From Rhizobiaceae bacterium (lineage in GTDB: Bacteria; Pseudomonadota; Alphaproteobacteria; Rhizobiales; Rhizobiaceae): DNA of 36,995 nt. The notes under the pieces were generated by a model. That model ran no database searches and was not told the DNA's origin. It was given only the letters and a program-made list of their open reading frames with translations. Location of the stretch: NCBI GenBank assembly GCA_016742175.1, contig JACVCH010000026.1:1-36995 (forward strand), in the 5' to 3' direction. Below, piece by piece: positions 15,963 to 24,987 of the stretch; the stretch's first letter is position 1, and each line of letters starts with the position of its first letter. The position numbers and the translations under genes were made by a program.

Positions 15963-16526
15963 CTATCGACGCGCGATGATCTCGTCGCCATTGACCACGA
16001 GCCGCATGCCGAGATTGCCGAATTTGCGGCGGGCGAGGAAGCGCGGGCGCTTGTGCATGGAGTCGCGGCGCTTGCGACGGTCTTTTGCGGGAGCCGTCTT
16101 CACCGCGCCGAGCGATTCTTCCAGAGAACGGGCGATGCCGTCGGCCTCAAAAAGGAGCATGGGAAGCTGGTAGGCTTCGGCCCAGGCGCGCCAGTCGGCG
16201 GCGACGTCGTCGAGGTCGTGGGCGACGAGCAGCGGGACGGAGAGCATCGGGTCATTGTGCATCAGTTCCAGCGTGACCGTGACCTGGCCCTCGCCGTCCT
16301 CGATGGCGCGGGCGGCGACGCCCTTGAAGGCGTTCGCGGGCAGGACGACGGTGACGGGAAGCTGGCTCTTTTCCAGAATCCGGTGGATCGTCACGCGGCG
16401 GCGGTCGATCTCGAAGGAGACGTCGCCGAAGGCGTCCTGCGTGGCGTAGGTCGTCGATTGCGGCAGCCTGAAGGGATCGAGCCGCATGTCGCGGCCCGCC
16501 CAGGCTGGTTTCAGCCCCGTATTCAT
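15963..16526 (-). CDS. DUF6101-like protein of unknown function
   Basis: A 187-residue protein resembling the alphaproteobacterial DUF6101 family; the family name is from memory and unchecked. The N-terminal two thirds contain VTIHRILEKSQLPVTVVLP and FKGVAARAIEDGEGQVTVTLELMH, a beta-rich pattern, then a helical DDVAADWRAWAEAYQLPMLLFE. The C-terminal end is very basic (DRRKRRDSMHKRPRFLARR), which suggests nucleic-acid or membrane contact, followed by LVVNGDEIIARR. There is no signal peptide or membrane segment. GGAAGG stands before the ATG and the leader carries two hairpins. No role is known to me. Confidence 0.75.
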   Translation of the reverse strand: MNTGLKPAWAGRDMRLDPFRLPQSTTYATQDAFGDVSFEIDRRRVTIHRILEKSQLPVTVVLPANAFKGVAARAIEDGEGQVTVTLELMHNDPMLSVPLLVAHDLDDVAADWRAWAEAYQLPMLLFEADGIARSLEESLGAVKTAPAKDRRKRRDSMHKRPRFLARRKFGNLGMRLVVNGDEIIARR

Positions 16527-16548
16527 GTTTCGCCTTCCTGTCTCTCCT

Positions 16549-16589
16549 GAGAGCCGCCTTAGGCGGTTTCTCGCGGGCGGTTTTCCGCC
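16549..16589 (-). promoter_or_regulatory. Two adjacent leader hairpins upstream of the DUF6101-like gene
   Basis: On the minus strand GGCGG-AAAA-CCGCC (16589-16576) is followed by GAGAAACCGCC-TAA-GGCGGCTCTC (16572-16549). The four GGCGG/CCGCC blocks can also pair across the two hairpins, so alternative folds exist. The second hairpin ends just before AGGAGAGACAGGAAGG, the ribosome-binding region of the gene at 16526. No T-run follows either stem. Confidence 0.4.
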
Positions 16590-16727
16590 TCGTTGGATTG
16601 GAGACTAGGCGCGGGCTGTTACCGTCGGCCTTAGATTTTCGGTTAAATTTGTCTGGATGCGCCGGATGGTTATCGCTTTCCAACCCCATGAAAGGATTGG
16701 GAAAGCTGTGTTTCCAAGCCGTTAGGA

Positions 16728-18155
16728 TCAGATGATCTTGCCCGGATTCATGATGCCGGCGGGATCGAACGCGGCCTTGATGCGGCGCATCAGGTCGATG
16801 GCGACGGGCGGCGCGGTGGCGATGAGTTCGTCGCGCTTCATGCGGCCGATGCCATGTTCGGCGGAGATCGAGCCGTGCATGGCGCGCACGACGGCGTGGA
16901 CGGCTTCGTTCATCTCGCGGTAGCGGGCGAGGAACGCGTCCCGGTCGCCGCCTTCCGGCTGGGTGACGTTGAAGTGGAGATTGCCGTCGCCCATGTGGCC
17001 GAAGCAGACGAGGCGGGCGTCGGGCACGACGGAGCGGACGGCGGCGGCTCCCTCTTCGATGAAGGCGGGGATCGCGGCGACGGGGACCGAAATGTCGTGC
17101 TTGATCGAGCCGCCTTCGGGCGCCTGCGCCCATGACATGGATTCGCGCAGCTTCCAGAAGGCCTCGCCCTGGGCGAGGTTCATGGCGAGCGTGGCGTCGG
17201 CAACGAGGCCGGCTTCGAGCCCTTCGCCGACGATTTCCTCGATCAGCGTGCGGGCGTCCTCGGCCGAGCGCCCGGACGAGATTTCCATCAGGACGTGCCA
17301 GGGCTGCGGGCCGGAGAGCGGATCGAGCGTGTCGGGGATGTGCTTCAGGGTGAAGTCGAGGGCGCGCTTCTGGATCAGCTCGAAGGCGGTGAGGCCCGCG
17401 CCGGCGCGGTCGGACGCGATGGCGAAAAGGTCGAGCGCGTCTTGCGGGCTTTCGAGGCCGATCCAGGCGACTTCGCGGCCCTTCGGCTTGGGGACGAGCT
17501 TGAGGACGGCGGCGGTGATGATGCCGAGCGTGCCTTCGGCGCCGACGAAGAGGTTCTTCAAATCGTAGCCGGTGTTGTCCTTCTTCAGCTTGCGCAGATC
17601 GTCCAGCACCTCGCCGGTGGGCAGGACTACTTCCACGCCGAGGCAGAGTTCGCGGGCGTTGCCGTAGGCGAGAACGCCGGTTCCGCCGGCGTTGGACGAG
17701 AGGTTGCCGCCGATCTGGCAGGTGCCTTGCGAGCCGAGCGACAGAGGAAACAGGCGGCCGTTCTCGTCGGCCGTTTCCTGGATGGTCTGGAGGATGACGC
17801 CCGCCTCTACCGTCATCGTGTTCGACTGAAGGTCGATCGCGCGGATGCGGTTGAGGCGGCCGAGCGAGAGGATGATCTCGCGGCCGGTGCCGTCCGGCAT
17901 CTGGCCGCCGACGAGGCCGGTGTTGCCTCCCTGCGGGACGATGGGGGTGCGCGTTTCGGTGGCGAGCCTGAGGATCGCCGAGACCTCTTCGACCGTGCCG
18001 GGGCGCAGGACGAGCGGCGACTTGCCGCCGTAGCGCCCCCGCGGTTCGACGAGATAGGACGCGAGCGCATCGCGGGTGGTGATGGCGTATTTCTCGCCGA
18101 CGATGGCGGTGAATCTGGAAAGGAGGGCGGAATCGAGCGGCGGCGTGGTCAGCAT
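16728..18155 (-). CDS. FAD-binding dehydrogenase, GlcD/D-2-hydroxyacid type
   Basis: A 475-residue flavoprotein of the PCMH (vanillyl-alcohol oxidase) family. The FAD-binding domain (about 40-220) has PQGGNTGLVGGQ near residues 74-85 and LSLGSQGTCQIGGNLSSNAGG further on. The C-terminal cap (about 230-475) contains CFGHMGDGNLHFNV, with the metal-binding histidines, and EHGIGRMKRDEL. It ends FDPAGIMNPGKII, typical for the GlcD/D-lactate dehydrogenase/D-2-hydroxyglutarate dehydrogenase group. Such enzymes oxidise a D-2-hydroxy acid and pass electrons to quinone, cytochrome or electron-transfer flavoprotein. No glcE or glcF lies nearby, so glycolate oxidase is unlikely; D-lactate or D-2-hydroxyglutarate are the better guesses. 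It stands alone, with about 200 bp of non-coding DNA on both sides. Confidence 0.85.
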   Translation of the reverse strand: MLTTPPLDSALLSRFTAIVGEKYAITTRDALASYLVEPRGRYGGKSPLVLRPGTVEEVSAILRLATETRTPIVPQGGNTGLVGGQMPDGTGREIILSLGRLNRIRAIDLQSNTMTVEAGVILQTIQETADENGRLFPLSLGSQGTCQIGGNLSSNAGGTGVLAYGNARELCLGVEVVLPTGEVLDDLRKLKKDNTGYDLKNLFVGAEGTLGIITAAVLKLVPKPKGREVAWIGLESPQDALDLFAIASDRAGAGLTAFELIQKRALDFTLKHIPDTLDPLSGPQPWHVLMEISSGRSAEDARTLIEEIVGEGLEAGLVADATLAMNLAQGEAFWKLRESMSWAQAPEGGSIKHDISVPVAAIPAFIEEGAAAVRSVVPDARLVCFGHMGDGNLHFNVTQPEGGDRDAFLARYREMNEAVHAVVRAMHGSISAEHGIGRMKRDELIATAPPVAIDLMRRIKAAFDPAGIMNPGKII

Positions 18156-18374
18156 GGCCGGAGCCTATTTGGCGACGGTCGGATTGTCACGCGGGGCACG
18201 TTCAAGTCGTACTTGTTCTCACCAATCTATGGTGCCACATTTCACGCGGTCGCCGTGACAACCGGGAAATCCGTCGGTCCGGTTTGGTTGGCCGCGATTG
18301 CGGTGAAACTGTTACGGGGAAGGTGACGTACCCCCTCGGCGACCGCTTCCAGACAGCACGTGAGCTGCTGATTT

Positions 18375-19346
18375 TCAACAATCACGCGGCGCGGCGGCGC
18401 GGGCGAGACGGTCGTTGATCGCCTCGCCGAGGCCGTGTTTCGGGATCGGCGTGACCGCGATGGTGGACGCGCCGGAGGCGTCGAGTTCGGCCAGATGGGA
18501 AAAGAGGTTTGCTGCCGCTTCGCGCAAATCGCCGGAGGGCGAGAGATTGCGGGTGGCGAGCGGGCTTCCGGAAATGGCGAAGGAGCCGAAGGCGAGCAGC
18601 GCTTCGCCGGGCATCAACGCCGTCGCGCCGAGCCGGACGGCGGCGGCCGGCGCATAGTGCGAGGCGAGCATGCCGGGCGCCTCGATTTTCTCGGACGGGC
18701 CGCGCAGCAGCGGCGTGTTGACGACCGCCTCGATATCCTCGGCGGAGACGCCGCCGGGGCGCAAGAGGCGCACCATGCCGTCCTCGATCTTGACGATGGT
18801 CGATTCGACGCCGACGGGCGTCGGGCCGCCATCGAGGATGAGCGGGATCTTCGGGCCGAGATCGGCAGCGACGGCGGCGGCACTGGTCGCGCTGATGCGG
18901 CCGGAGGAATTGGCGCTGGGGGCTGCGAGCGGGCGGTCGAGCCGGGCGATCACCTCATGCGCGAGCCCATCGGGCATGCGCAGGCCGACCGTATCGAGCC
19001 CGGCCGAGACCAGCGGATGGATCTTGTGGCCGATCCTGAGCGGCAGCACGATGGTGAGTGGGCCCGGCCAGAAGGCGGCGGCGAGCTTGCGTGACAGGCT
19101 GTCGAAGATCGCGATGTCGGCCGCCATCTTCATGTCGGCGACGTGGACGATGAGCGGATTGAAGCGCGGGCGGCCCTTGGCCTCGAAGATTTTCGCGACC
19201 GCCTCGCCATCCGTAGCGTCGGCGGCAAGGCCGTAAACGGTCTCCGTCGGCAGCGCGACCGTCTCGCCCGCCACCAGAAGCTCCACCGCGCGGGACAGCC
19301 CCGCCTCGCCTTTCACGATGTCCGCCAAATCAATCTTCCGATTCAT
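18375..19346 (-). CDS. tsaC: L-threonylcarbamoyladenylate synthase (Sua5/YrdC type)
   Basis: A 323-residue protein that makes threonylcarbamoyl-AMP for the t6A modification of ANN-decoding tRNAs. The YrdC domain (about 10-200) shows GETVALPTETVYGLAAD, KGRPRFNPLIVHV, FWPGPLTIVLP and the SANSSGRISAT signature. A C-terminal Sua5 domain (about 215-323) follows, beginning after SEKIEAPGMLASHYAP, so this is the long Sua5 form rather than the short TsaC form. The ATG at 19346 is preceded by GGGAAAG; an in-frame ATG at 19430 would add 28 residues unlike the family. It is divergent from the small secreted protein gene. Confidence 0.9.
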   Translation of the reverse strand: MNRKIDLADIVKGEAGLSRAVELLVAGETVALPTETVYGLAADATDGEAVAKIFEAKGRPRFNPLIVHVADMKMAADIAIFDSLSRKLAAAFWPGPLTIVLPLRIGHKIHPLVSAGLDTVGLRMPDGLAHEVIARLDRPLAAPSANSSGRISATSAAAVAADLGPKIPLILDGGPTPVGVESTIVKIEDGMVRLLRPGGVSAEDIEAVVNTPLLRGPSEKIEAPGMLASHYAPAAAVRLGATALMPGEALLAFGSFAISGSPLATRNLSPSGDLREAAANLFSHLAELDASGASTIAVTPIPKHGLGEAINDRLARAAAPRDC

Positions 19347-19493
19347 CTTTCCCGGCGAAGTCGTTGATCCGGGATTCGTTTTCGGGCCCGGATTAACGCC
19401 GCGAAATTGATGCCGCAAGGCAAAGCTCATCCGAATTGTTAAGGAATTGGTGCCGTGATGCGGTCCTCAGCCAGTCCGATTGCCGGGAAGCCC

Positions 19494-19796
19494 ATGTCAC
19501 GCGTTCTTCTTGCCACGTCCCTTCTCGCCGCCCTGCCGCTTGCTGCCGAGGCCGGTTCGATCAGCGTCCTCCAGGAACTGAAGGGGTCGGCGCCGTCGAT
19601 CATCGAGCGCGGAACGGCGGCGGAGCCCAGGGTCGAGGTTGTGGTCCCGACGAAGGCCGAGACCAAACGCGTCGTCACGCCGATGGTCATGCGCGGCGGG
19701 ATTTCGGGAGGAGCGGCGCCGGTGATCGCGCCGAGGGTTTCGGAAGCGCCCGAGGTCGAGGTCGACGCCGAGACCAATGGCGGCGCGCTCGAATAA
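19494..19796 (+). CDS. Small exported protein of unknown function
   Basis: A 100-residue protein with a clear signal peptide, MSRVLLATSLLAALPLAAEA, cleaved near residue 20. The mature part is short, low in complexity and rich in valine, alanine and glutamate, with KAETKRVVTPMVMRGGISGG and PEVEVDAE near the end. It has no cysteine and no recognisable domain. GGGAAG precedes the ATG at 19494; a longer start at 19455 would mask the signal peptide. Its stop is three bases from the end of the convergent glyS. Expected location is the periplasm. Confidence 0.7.
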   Translation: MSRVLLATSLLAALPLAAEAGSISVLQELKGSAPSIIERGTAAEPRVEVVVPTKAETKRVVTPMVMRGGISGGAAPVIAPRVSEAPEVEVDAETNGGALE

Positions 19797-19799
19797 GGG

Positions 19800-22328
19800 T
19801 CAGCCTGCGATTTTCGAAAAATCCGCGACGGCGCCCGTGGCCGCGCGGATGCGGGCGAGCAGCGCCAGGCGATTGGCGCGCACGGCCTGATCCTCGTCAT
19901 TGACCAGCACCGCCTCGAAGAAGGCGTCGACCGGGGCGCGCAGCACCGACAACGCCAGCATGGCGGCGGAAAAGTCCTGCGTTTGAATCGCTTGCGTCGC
20001 GTTTTTCTCGGCGTGGTTCACCGCATCGAAGAGCGCGGTTTCCTCCGGCTGGCGGAAGAGCGAAGGATCGACGGATGGCGCGATCGCGGTGCCCTTCTTT
20101 TCCTCGGCGGCGAGGATGTTCGCGGCGCGCTTGGTGCCGGCGAGGAGGTTCCTGCCGTCTTCGGAATCGAGGAAGATGCCGAGAGCTGCGACGCGGGAGA
20201 CGATCAAAAGCAAGTCGTCGTTGGTCGATGACGGCGTGATCTCCCCCCCTGCGGGGGAGATGCCCGGCAGGGCAGAGGGGGGCAACGTCGAGCGCCCACC
20301 TTCAACGCGCGGAGAGGCCTGCGGGACAGCGCCCCCCTCTGTCGGCTGCGCCGACATCTCCCCCGCAAGGGGGGAGATTTCGCGCGAACCCGTCGACAAC
20401 ACCGCGTCGATGAGATCGTGCCGCGCGCCCTTGTCGCGCATGTAGACTTTCAGACGGTCGTGGAAGAAGGAGAGGAGGTCGACGACCTCCTTCGTCCAGC
20501 GCCCACCTGCATACCTTGTCATGACAGTCATTCGGGCAATCGAGCCACCAAGTTTCCGTGCGTTCTCAATTATGTCATCGCCAATCCGAGCATGGTGAGT
20601 TTCGCATAGGGTTAGCAGCCCCAGCCGCACCCCATTCTCCACCACGATCCGGATCACGCCCAGCGCCGCCCTGCGCAGCGCATAGGGGTCCTTCGAGCCT
20701 GTCGGCTTTTCGTCGATGGCCCAGAAGCCGACCAGCGTGTCGAGCTTGTCGGCCAGGGCCACGGCGATGGCGATGGGGTCGGTGGGGACGGTGTCGGAGG
20801 GGCCTTGCGGTTTGTAGTGATCCTCAAGAGCGGCGGCGACTGACGCGTCTTCGCCTTGGAGAGCTGCGTATTTGCGGCCCATGGCGCCCTGGAGTTCGGG
20901 GAATTCGCCGACGATCTCGGTCGTCAGATCGGCCTTGGCGAGAACGGCGGCGCGGGCGGCGAGGTCGGGATCGGCGCCGACGATCGGGGCGAGTTCACGC
21001 GCGAGCCTTGCGATACGCGCGACGCGTTCGCCTTGGGTGCCGAGCTTGGCGTGGAAGGTGACGCCGAGATGATCGAGCCGGGCCATGCGCTGGTCGAGCG
21101 GCTTTGTGAGGTCGAGGCCGAACTTTTCGGCCGATGCGCCGAGTTGCTTCAGGTCCGGTAGGTCGGCCTGGTCCGTCTTCCAGAAGTGGACGGCGTCGGA
21201 GAGGCGCGCGCGCACGACCTTGCCGTTGCCGTGGACGATCTCCCTGCCGCCATCGGTGGCTTCGATGTTGGCGGTGAGGAGGAAACGGTTGGCGAGGCGA
21301 TACCCCTCACCCGTCTCGGCGCTACGCGCCGATCCACCCTCTCCCACAAGGGGCGAGGGGAAGGCTGCTGCGCCGCCGCGCCCTTCCTTCTCCCCTTGTG
21401 GGAGAAGGTGGCCACGCGAAGCGTGGTCGGATGAGGGGTTCGCCAGCGGACGCACCACGAAGCATTTCTGGTTGGCGCGGATGGTGAGGCGGATGACTTC
21501 CGGGGGGATCGCGAGATAGTCCTGCTCGAATTCGCCCATCAGCACGACCGGCCATTCGACGAGGCCGGAGACTTCCTCCAGAAGCCCCTCGTCCTCGACG
21601 AGTTCCAGCCCGGAGGCGAAGGCGAGGTTCTTGGCGTCGTCGAGGATGATGCGCTTGCGGCGCTCGGCGTCGAGGACGACCTTGGCGGCTTCGAGCTTGG
21701 CGACGTAGTCATCGAAGCGGCGCACATGAATAGCGTCCGGCGCGTGGAAGCGGTGGCCGTATGTGACGTTGCCCGAGCGGATGCCGTCGATCTCGAAATC
21801 GACGACGACCGGCTCCTCGGTTTCGGGGCCGAAGGTGCAGACGATGGATTGCAGCGGGCGGACCCAGCGCATCGAGCCGGGCCTGGCCGACGCCGCGCCC
21901 CAGCGCATCGATTTCGGCCAGGGAAAGGCGCGCACGATTGCGGGCACGATCTCGGCGATGATCTCCTCGGCGGCGCGGCCGGGCTTGACCAGATGGGCGA
22001 CGTAGAACGCGCCCTTCTTCGGATCAGTGTGGGTGTGAGCCTGGGCGACATCGGCGAGGCCGGCCTTGCGCAGGAAGCCCTGGATCGCCTGCTCGGGCGC
22101 GGAAACGGACGGACCCTTGATCTCCTCGCGCACGTCCTTCGACCTTGCAGTGAGGCCGCGGATGTCGAGCGTCAGGCGGCGCGGCGTCCAGTATTCGGTC
22201 GCAGCCTCGTAGGTCAGGCCGGCCTCGACCAGACCGTCCGTGACCATCTTCTTCAAATCGCCCGCCGCCTTGCGCTGCATGCGGGCGGGGATTTCCTCAG
22301 AGCGGAGTTCAAGAAGAAGGTCAGGCAT
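19800..22328 (-). CDS. glyS: Glycine-tRNA ligase beta subunit with two in-frame repeat insertions
   Basis: An 842-residue beta subunit of the heterotetrameric glycyl-tRNA synthetase. The family is usually about 690-750 residues. [18 protein letters not shown] is the classical start; [28 protein letters not shown] and [16 protein letters not shown] are core motifs, and an anticodon-binding part ends the protein. The extra length comes from two repeat-derived inserts. Residues about 297-343 ([12 protein letters not shown] and [15 protein letters not shown]) interrupt [12 protein letters not shown]...[13 protein letters not shown]. Residues about 645-700 ([11 protein letters not shown] and [12 protein letters not shown]) interrupt the segment between DLIDAVL and [10 protein letters not shown]. 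Frame is kept throughout, so the gene is probably functional. Its alpha partner is encoded at 25586-26536. Confidence 0.95.
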   Translation of the reverse strand: MPDLLLELRSEEIPARMQRKAAGDLKKMVTDGLVEAGLTYEAATEYWTPRRLTLDIRGLTARSKDVREEIKGPSVSAPEQAIQGFLRKAGLADVAQAHTHTDPKKGAFYVAHLVKPGRAAEEIIAEIVPAIVRAFPWPKSMRWGAASARPGSMRWVRPLQSIVCTFGPETEEPVVVDFEIDGIRSGNVTYGHRFHAPDAIHVRRFDDYVAKLEAAKVVLDAERRKRIILDDAKNLAFASGLELVEDEGLLEEVSGLVEWPVVLMGEFEQDYLAIPPEVIRLTIRANQKCFVVRPLANPSSDHASRGHLLPQGEKEGRGGAAAFPSPLVGEGGSARSAETGEGYRLANRFLLTANIEATDGGREIVHGNGKVVRARLSDAVHFWKTDQADLPDLKQLGASAEKFGLDLTKPLDQRMARLDHLGVTFHAKLGTQGERVARIARLARELAPIVGADPDLAARAAVLAKADLTTEIVGEFPELQGAMGRKYAALQGEDASVAAALEDHYKPQGPSDTVPTDPIAIAVALADKLDTLVGFWAIDEKPTGSKDPYALRRAALGVIRIVVENGVRLGLLTLCETHHARIGDDIIENARKLGGSIARMTVMTRYAGGRWTKEVVDLLSFFHDRLKVYMRDKGARHDLIDAVLSTGSREISPLAGEMSAQPTEGGAVPQASPRVEGGRSTLPPSALPGISPAGGEITPSSTNDDLLLIVSRVAALGIFLDSEDGRNLLAGTKRAANILAAEEKKGTAIAPSVDPSLFRQPEETALFDAVNHAEKNATQAIQTQDFSAAMLALSVLRAPVDAFFEAVLVNDEDQAVRANRLALLARIRAATGAVADFSKIAG
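20237..20283 (-). repeat. Palindromic repeat, family A, inside glyS
   Basis: A 47-base unit matching the family A copy at 11261-11307 in sequence and orientation. It lies inside the glyS reading frame and encodes [17 protein letters not shown] on the minus strand. A second copy in the opposite orientation follows at 20331. Confidence 0.88.
20331..20377 (+). repeat. Palindromic repeat, family A, inside glyS (opposite orientation)
   Basis: A 47-base unit matching the copy at 11194-11240. Within glyS it encodes [19 protein letters not shown] on the minus strand. With the copy at 20237 it forms an imperfect inverted repeat with a 47-base spacer; the pair is head-to-head here but tail-to-tail at 11194-11307. 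Confidence 0.88.
21302..21438. repeat. Palindromic repeat, family B, inside glyS
   Basis: Two related arms face each other. The left one (about 21302-21361) runs CCCCTCACCCGTCTCGG to CCCACAAGGGGCGAGGGG. The right one (about 21386-21438) runs CCTTCTCCCCTTGTGGGAG to GGTCGGATGAGGGG. Each has its own small hairpin, GGCGCTACGCGCC and CCACGCGAAGCGTGG. The sequence differs from family A. It lies in frame in glyS and adds about 45 residues. Confidence 0.85.
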
Positions 22329-22411
22329 GGGACGGGTCCCGATGCTGGGGATGCAATTGGAGAGCAGCCTCTAGCAGAAGGACAGCCGGTTGTCATGGGC
22401 CGCGGCGGAAA

Positions 22412-24343
22412 TTACCAGCCGCCGCCGCCTCCCCCGCCGCCGCCGCCGCCGGAAAAGCCGCCGCCACCTCCCCCGCCGCCGAAACCGGAGGACGAACTCG
22501 ACGGTGCCGGCAGCGAGGCGGTGAAGCTGTCGGAGAGCGAGCCGGCGAGGCCGCCCATGGTCGAGCCGATGGAGCCGCGGCTAAAGCCAGGGCCGTGATA
22601 CCAGGACGGCGCGACGTAGCCGACGGCAGCGCCGGTTGCGGCGGCCGTCGCCAGCCAGGCGTCGAAAGCGCGCGACCACGGCTTTTCGACGCCGAGCGCG
22701 ACGGCATAGGGAAGCAAGGTCTCGAAGTGGCGCGGCGACATCTGGGGCGCGCCCTGCATGTTCATCCGCTCTTCCTCGGCGACCGTCAGATATTGCTTCA
22801 GGCCGGCGATCTCATCCATCGACTTGCGGCCGAGAGGCGTCGGCGCGCCCATCAGGAAGAGGAAGATGACGTTGACCATGACGACGCCGAGGATGGCCGC
22901 GATCGGCATGACGTCGGCGGGATCGAGGATGACCGAGAGGATGGTCGTGCTGAGGCCGGAGAAGACGACGAAGCCGGCAAAGCCCATCATGACGACCGCC
23001 ATCAGGCGCCCGCCGAGCGAGGTGGCGCTGCGCATGCGGCGGCCGAAATTGACGGCGAAGACGGAGAGGACGATGGCCGGAATGGCGGCGGCGAACATCA
23101 GGCCGAGAAGGCCTTCGCTGAGGCCGCCGAAGGCGATGAAGGCGACGAGGGTCAGGACCGACAATGCGATGCCGGCGAAGACGTAGGCCGCGTTGTGGCG
23201 GTAGAAGCGGTTGCGGTGCTCCTTTTCCATCGCGGACCGGAACGAGGCGCCGGCCGCGACCACGCGGGTGCCGTTCGCCTTGTCGATGGTGAGCGTGTCG
23301 CCCGCCTGCGGCAGATGGCCGAGGATCGCCGCTTCGCCGACGGGAAGGTTCTCGGCGGGCTTTGCGGTGCGGCGGATGGTGAGGTCGCCGTCGAGATCGT
23401 CGAGCTCGACATAGCCGTTGACCGCGAGGTTGATCGTCGCGGCGGAGAGCGCGTCCCAGCCCTGCCCGCGAAAGCCGCGTCTGTCGATGTAGTTGGTCAG
23501 CGCCGGCGAGATCCCTTGCGGCGGTTCCCAGCGCGGCACGACGATACCTGCCGGCGGATCGCGGCCGACACGGGTCCAGGCCCAGAGGTAGTAGGCAAGG
23601 ACGACGGCGAGGCCGAGCGCGCCGATGAGAAGCGCGCGGTTGTCGCGCAGCCACCATTCACGCTCCTGCGCGGCGGTGGGCGGCGCGATCGAGCCCTTGG
23701 GCATGGCGATGGCGACGGTCAGGCCTTCGCGCGGCGCCAGGGTCGCATCGGCTTCGACGACGATGCGGTTGCCGCCGTCGAGCGTCCGCGCGGAGGCGTC
23801 CTGCGCCGTCGAGCCGAATTCGCCGGTGTAGAAGGTGACATCGTCGGCCGAGACCCCCTGCGGCAAGCGGATGTCGGCGACGGCGTCGCGGATCGGGAAA
23901 TCCCAGCCATTGCCGGTGACGTTCCAGTAGAACTCGTCATGGGTGTCGAAGAAGCGGATCTGCCGGCCGGTCTGATAGGTGATCTCGTAGGTGTGGAGGC
24001 CGGGGGCGAGGAGCGTGTCGGCATCGCCGATGCGGATGCGCACGATGCCGGAGCCGCGCTCGGTGGCATAGGGCTCGGCATCGCCATCGCGGGTGACGGA
24101 GAGGATGTCGAAATCGACTTCGCGCTCGTTGCCGTCCGCATCCTCGAAGCGGAGCGGAAAGTCGCGGAAGATGCCGCGGCGAATCTGGTTGCCTTCGGCG
24201 TTGACGGTGATCGTCTCGGTGACCTCGATCGTGCCGTCGGCGGCGAGGTCGATGTCGGCACGGAAGGTGGTGATTTCCTCTTGCGCCAGCGCGCCGGAGG
24301 CGAGCGCCAGGAGGATGACGAGAAAGGCGAGGAAGCGCGTCAT
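22412..24343 (-). CDS. DUF2207 domain membrane protein with glycine-rich tail
   Basis: A 643-residue envelope protein. A signal peptide (MTRFLAFLVILLALASGALAQ) is followed by the DUF2207 domain (about 22-215), with ITTFRADIDLAADGTIEVTETITV and RRGIFRDFPL typical of the family. A membrane helix comes next (ALLIGALGLAVVLAYYLWAW), then a cytoplasmic stretch and two or more hydrophobic helices between about 400 and 510. The C-terminus is a serine run and a long polyglycine tail ending in tryptophan, as in many DUF2207 proteins. The start at 24343 lies eight bases after the LemA stop; reading further upstream would run into lemA in another frame. It nearly always pairs with LemA; the function is not established. 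Confidence 0.88.
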   Translation of the reverse strand: MTRFLAFLVILLALASGALAQEEITTFRADIDLAADGTIEVTETITVNAEGNQIRRGIFRDFPLRFEDADGNEREVDFDILSVTRDGDAEPYATERGSGIVRIRIGDADTLLAPGLHTYEITYQTGRQIRFFDTHDEFYWNVTGNGWDFPIRDAVADIRLPQGVSADDVTFYTGEFGSTAQDASARTLDGGNRIVVEADATLAPREGLTVAIAMPKGSIAPPTAAQEREWWLRDNRALLIGALGLAVVLAYYLWAWTRVGRDPPAGIVVPRWEPPQGISPALTNYIDRRGFRGQGWDALSAATINLAVNGYVELDDLDGDLTIRRTAKPAENLPVGEAAILGHLPQAGDTLTIDKANGTRVVAAGASFRSAMEKEHRNRFYRHNAAYVFAGIALSVLTLVAFIAFGGLSEGLLGLMFAAAIPAIVLSVFAVNFGRRMRSATSLGGRLMAVVMMGFAGFVVFSGLSTTILSVILDPADVMPIAAILGVVMVNVIFLFLMGAPTPLGRKSMDEIAGLKQYLTVAEEERMNMQGAPQMSPRHFETLLPYAVALGVEKPWSRAFDAWLATAAATGAAVGYVAPSWYHGPGFSRGSIGSTMGGLAGSLSDSFTASLPAPSSSSSGFGGGGGGGGFSGGGGGGGGGGGW

Positions 24344-24351
24344 GCCGAGGC

Positions 24352-24921
24352 TCAGGAGAAGGAGACCTTGGGGACGGCGCGATCTTCCGGGTTCTCGATC
24401 TCGAAATATTCGGCCTTTTCGAAGCCGAAGGCGCCGGCGACGAGGTTGGAGGGGAAGCTCTCGACCTTGATGTTCAGGTCGCGCGCGGCGCCGTTGTAGT
24501 AGCGGCGGGACATCTGGATTTCGCCTTCGAGCGTTTCCAGCGTCGTCTGGAGCTGCATGAAGTTCTGGTTGGCCTTCAAATCCGGATAGGCCTCGGCGAC
24601 GGCGAGCAGGCGGCCGAGCGCCTGGGAGAGCATGCCTTCCACCTGTGCGCGGCCGGCGACGTCGCCGGACGGCAGGCTCTGGGCGCGGGCGCGCAGTTCC
24701 GTCACCTCCTCGAAGGTGCCGCGCTCGTGGGCGGCGTAGCCCTTCACGGTTTCGATGAGGTTCGGGATCAGGTCCGCGCGGCGCTTCAACTGGACGTCGA
24801 TGCCGCTCCACGCCTCGCGCACGAGCTGGCGGGCACGCACGAGGCCGTTATAGGTGACGATCGCGTAACCGGCGACGAGCGCCAGAAGAATGAGAAGTAT
24901 CGTGCCGATGCCGAAATCCAT
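24352..24921 (-). CDS. lemA: LemA family protein
   Basis: A 189-residue protein with one N-terminal membrane helix (FGIGTILLILLALVAGYAIVTY) and the LemA coiled helical domain. That domain shows NGLVRARQLVREAWSGIDVQLKRRADLIPNLIETVKGYAAHE, then AEAYPDLKANQNFMQLQ and EIQMSRRYYNGAARDLN, all diagnostic. It ends FPSNLVAGAFGFEKAEYFE. LemA proteins sit in the inner membrane with the N-terminus outside; their role is poorly understood. It is in an operon with the DUF2207 gene. Confidence 0.93.
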   Translation of the reverse strand: MDFGIGTILLILLALVAGYAIVTYNGLVRARQLVREAWSGIDVQLKRRADLIPNLIETVKGYAAHERGTFEEVTELRARAQSLPSGDVAGRAQVEGMLSQALGRLLAVAEAYPDLKANQNFMQLQTTLETLEGEIQMSRRYYNGAARDLNIKVESFPSNLVAGAFGFEKAEYFEIENPEDRAVPKVSFS

Positions 24922-24987
24922 GCTGCGCGTCCCCGTTGGCGAGGGGCGCAGGCTAGATCATCGGCAAGGGCTTGGAAAGCCGGGCTT

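Noticed and set aside
16632-16649. CtrA-like element TTAG...TTAA before the DUF6101-like gene
   Set aside because: The spacer is eight bases rather than seven, so it does not fit the known pattern.
16676-16705. Terminator after the FAD dehydrogenase
   Set aside because: CTTTCC and GGAAAG can pair here but the stem is interrupted and no T-run follows on the minus strand.
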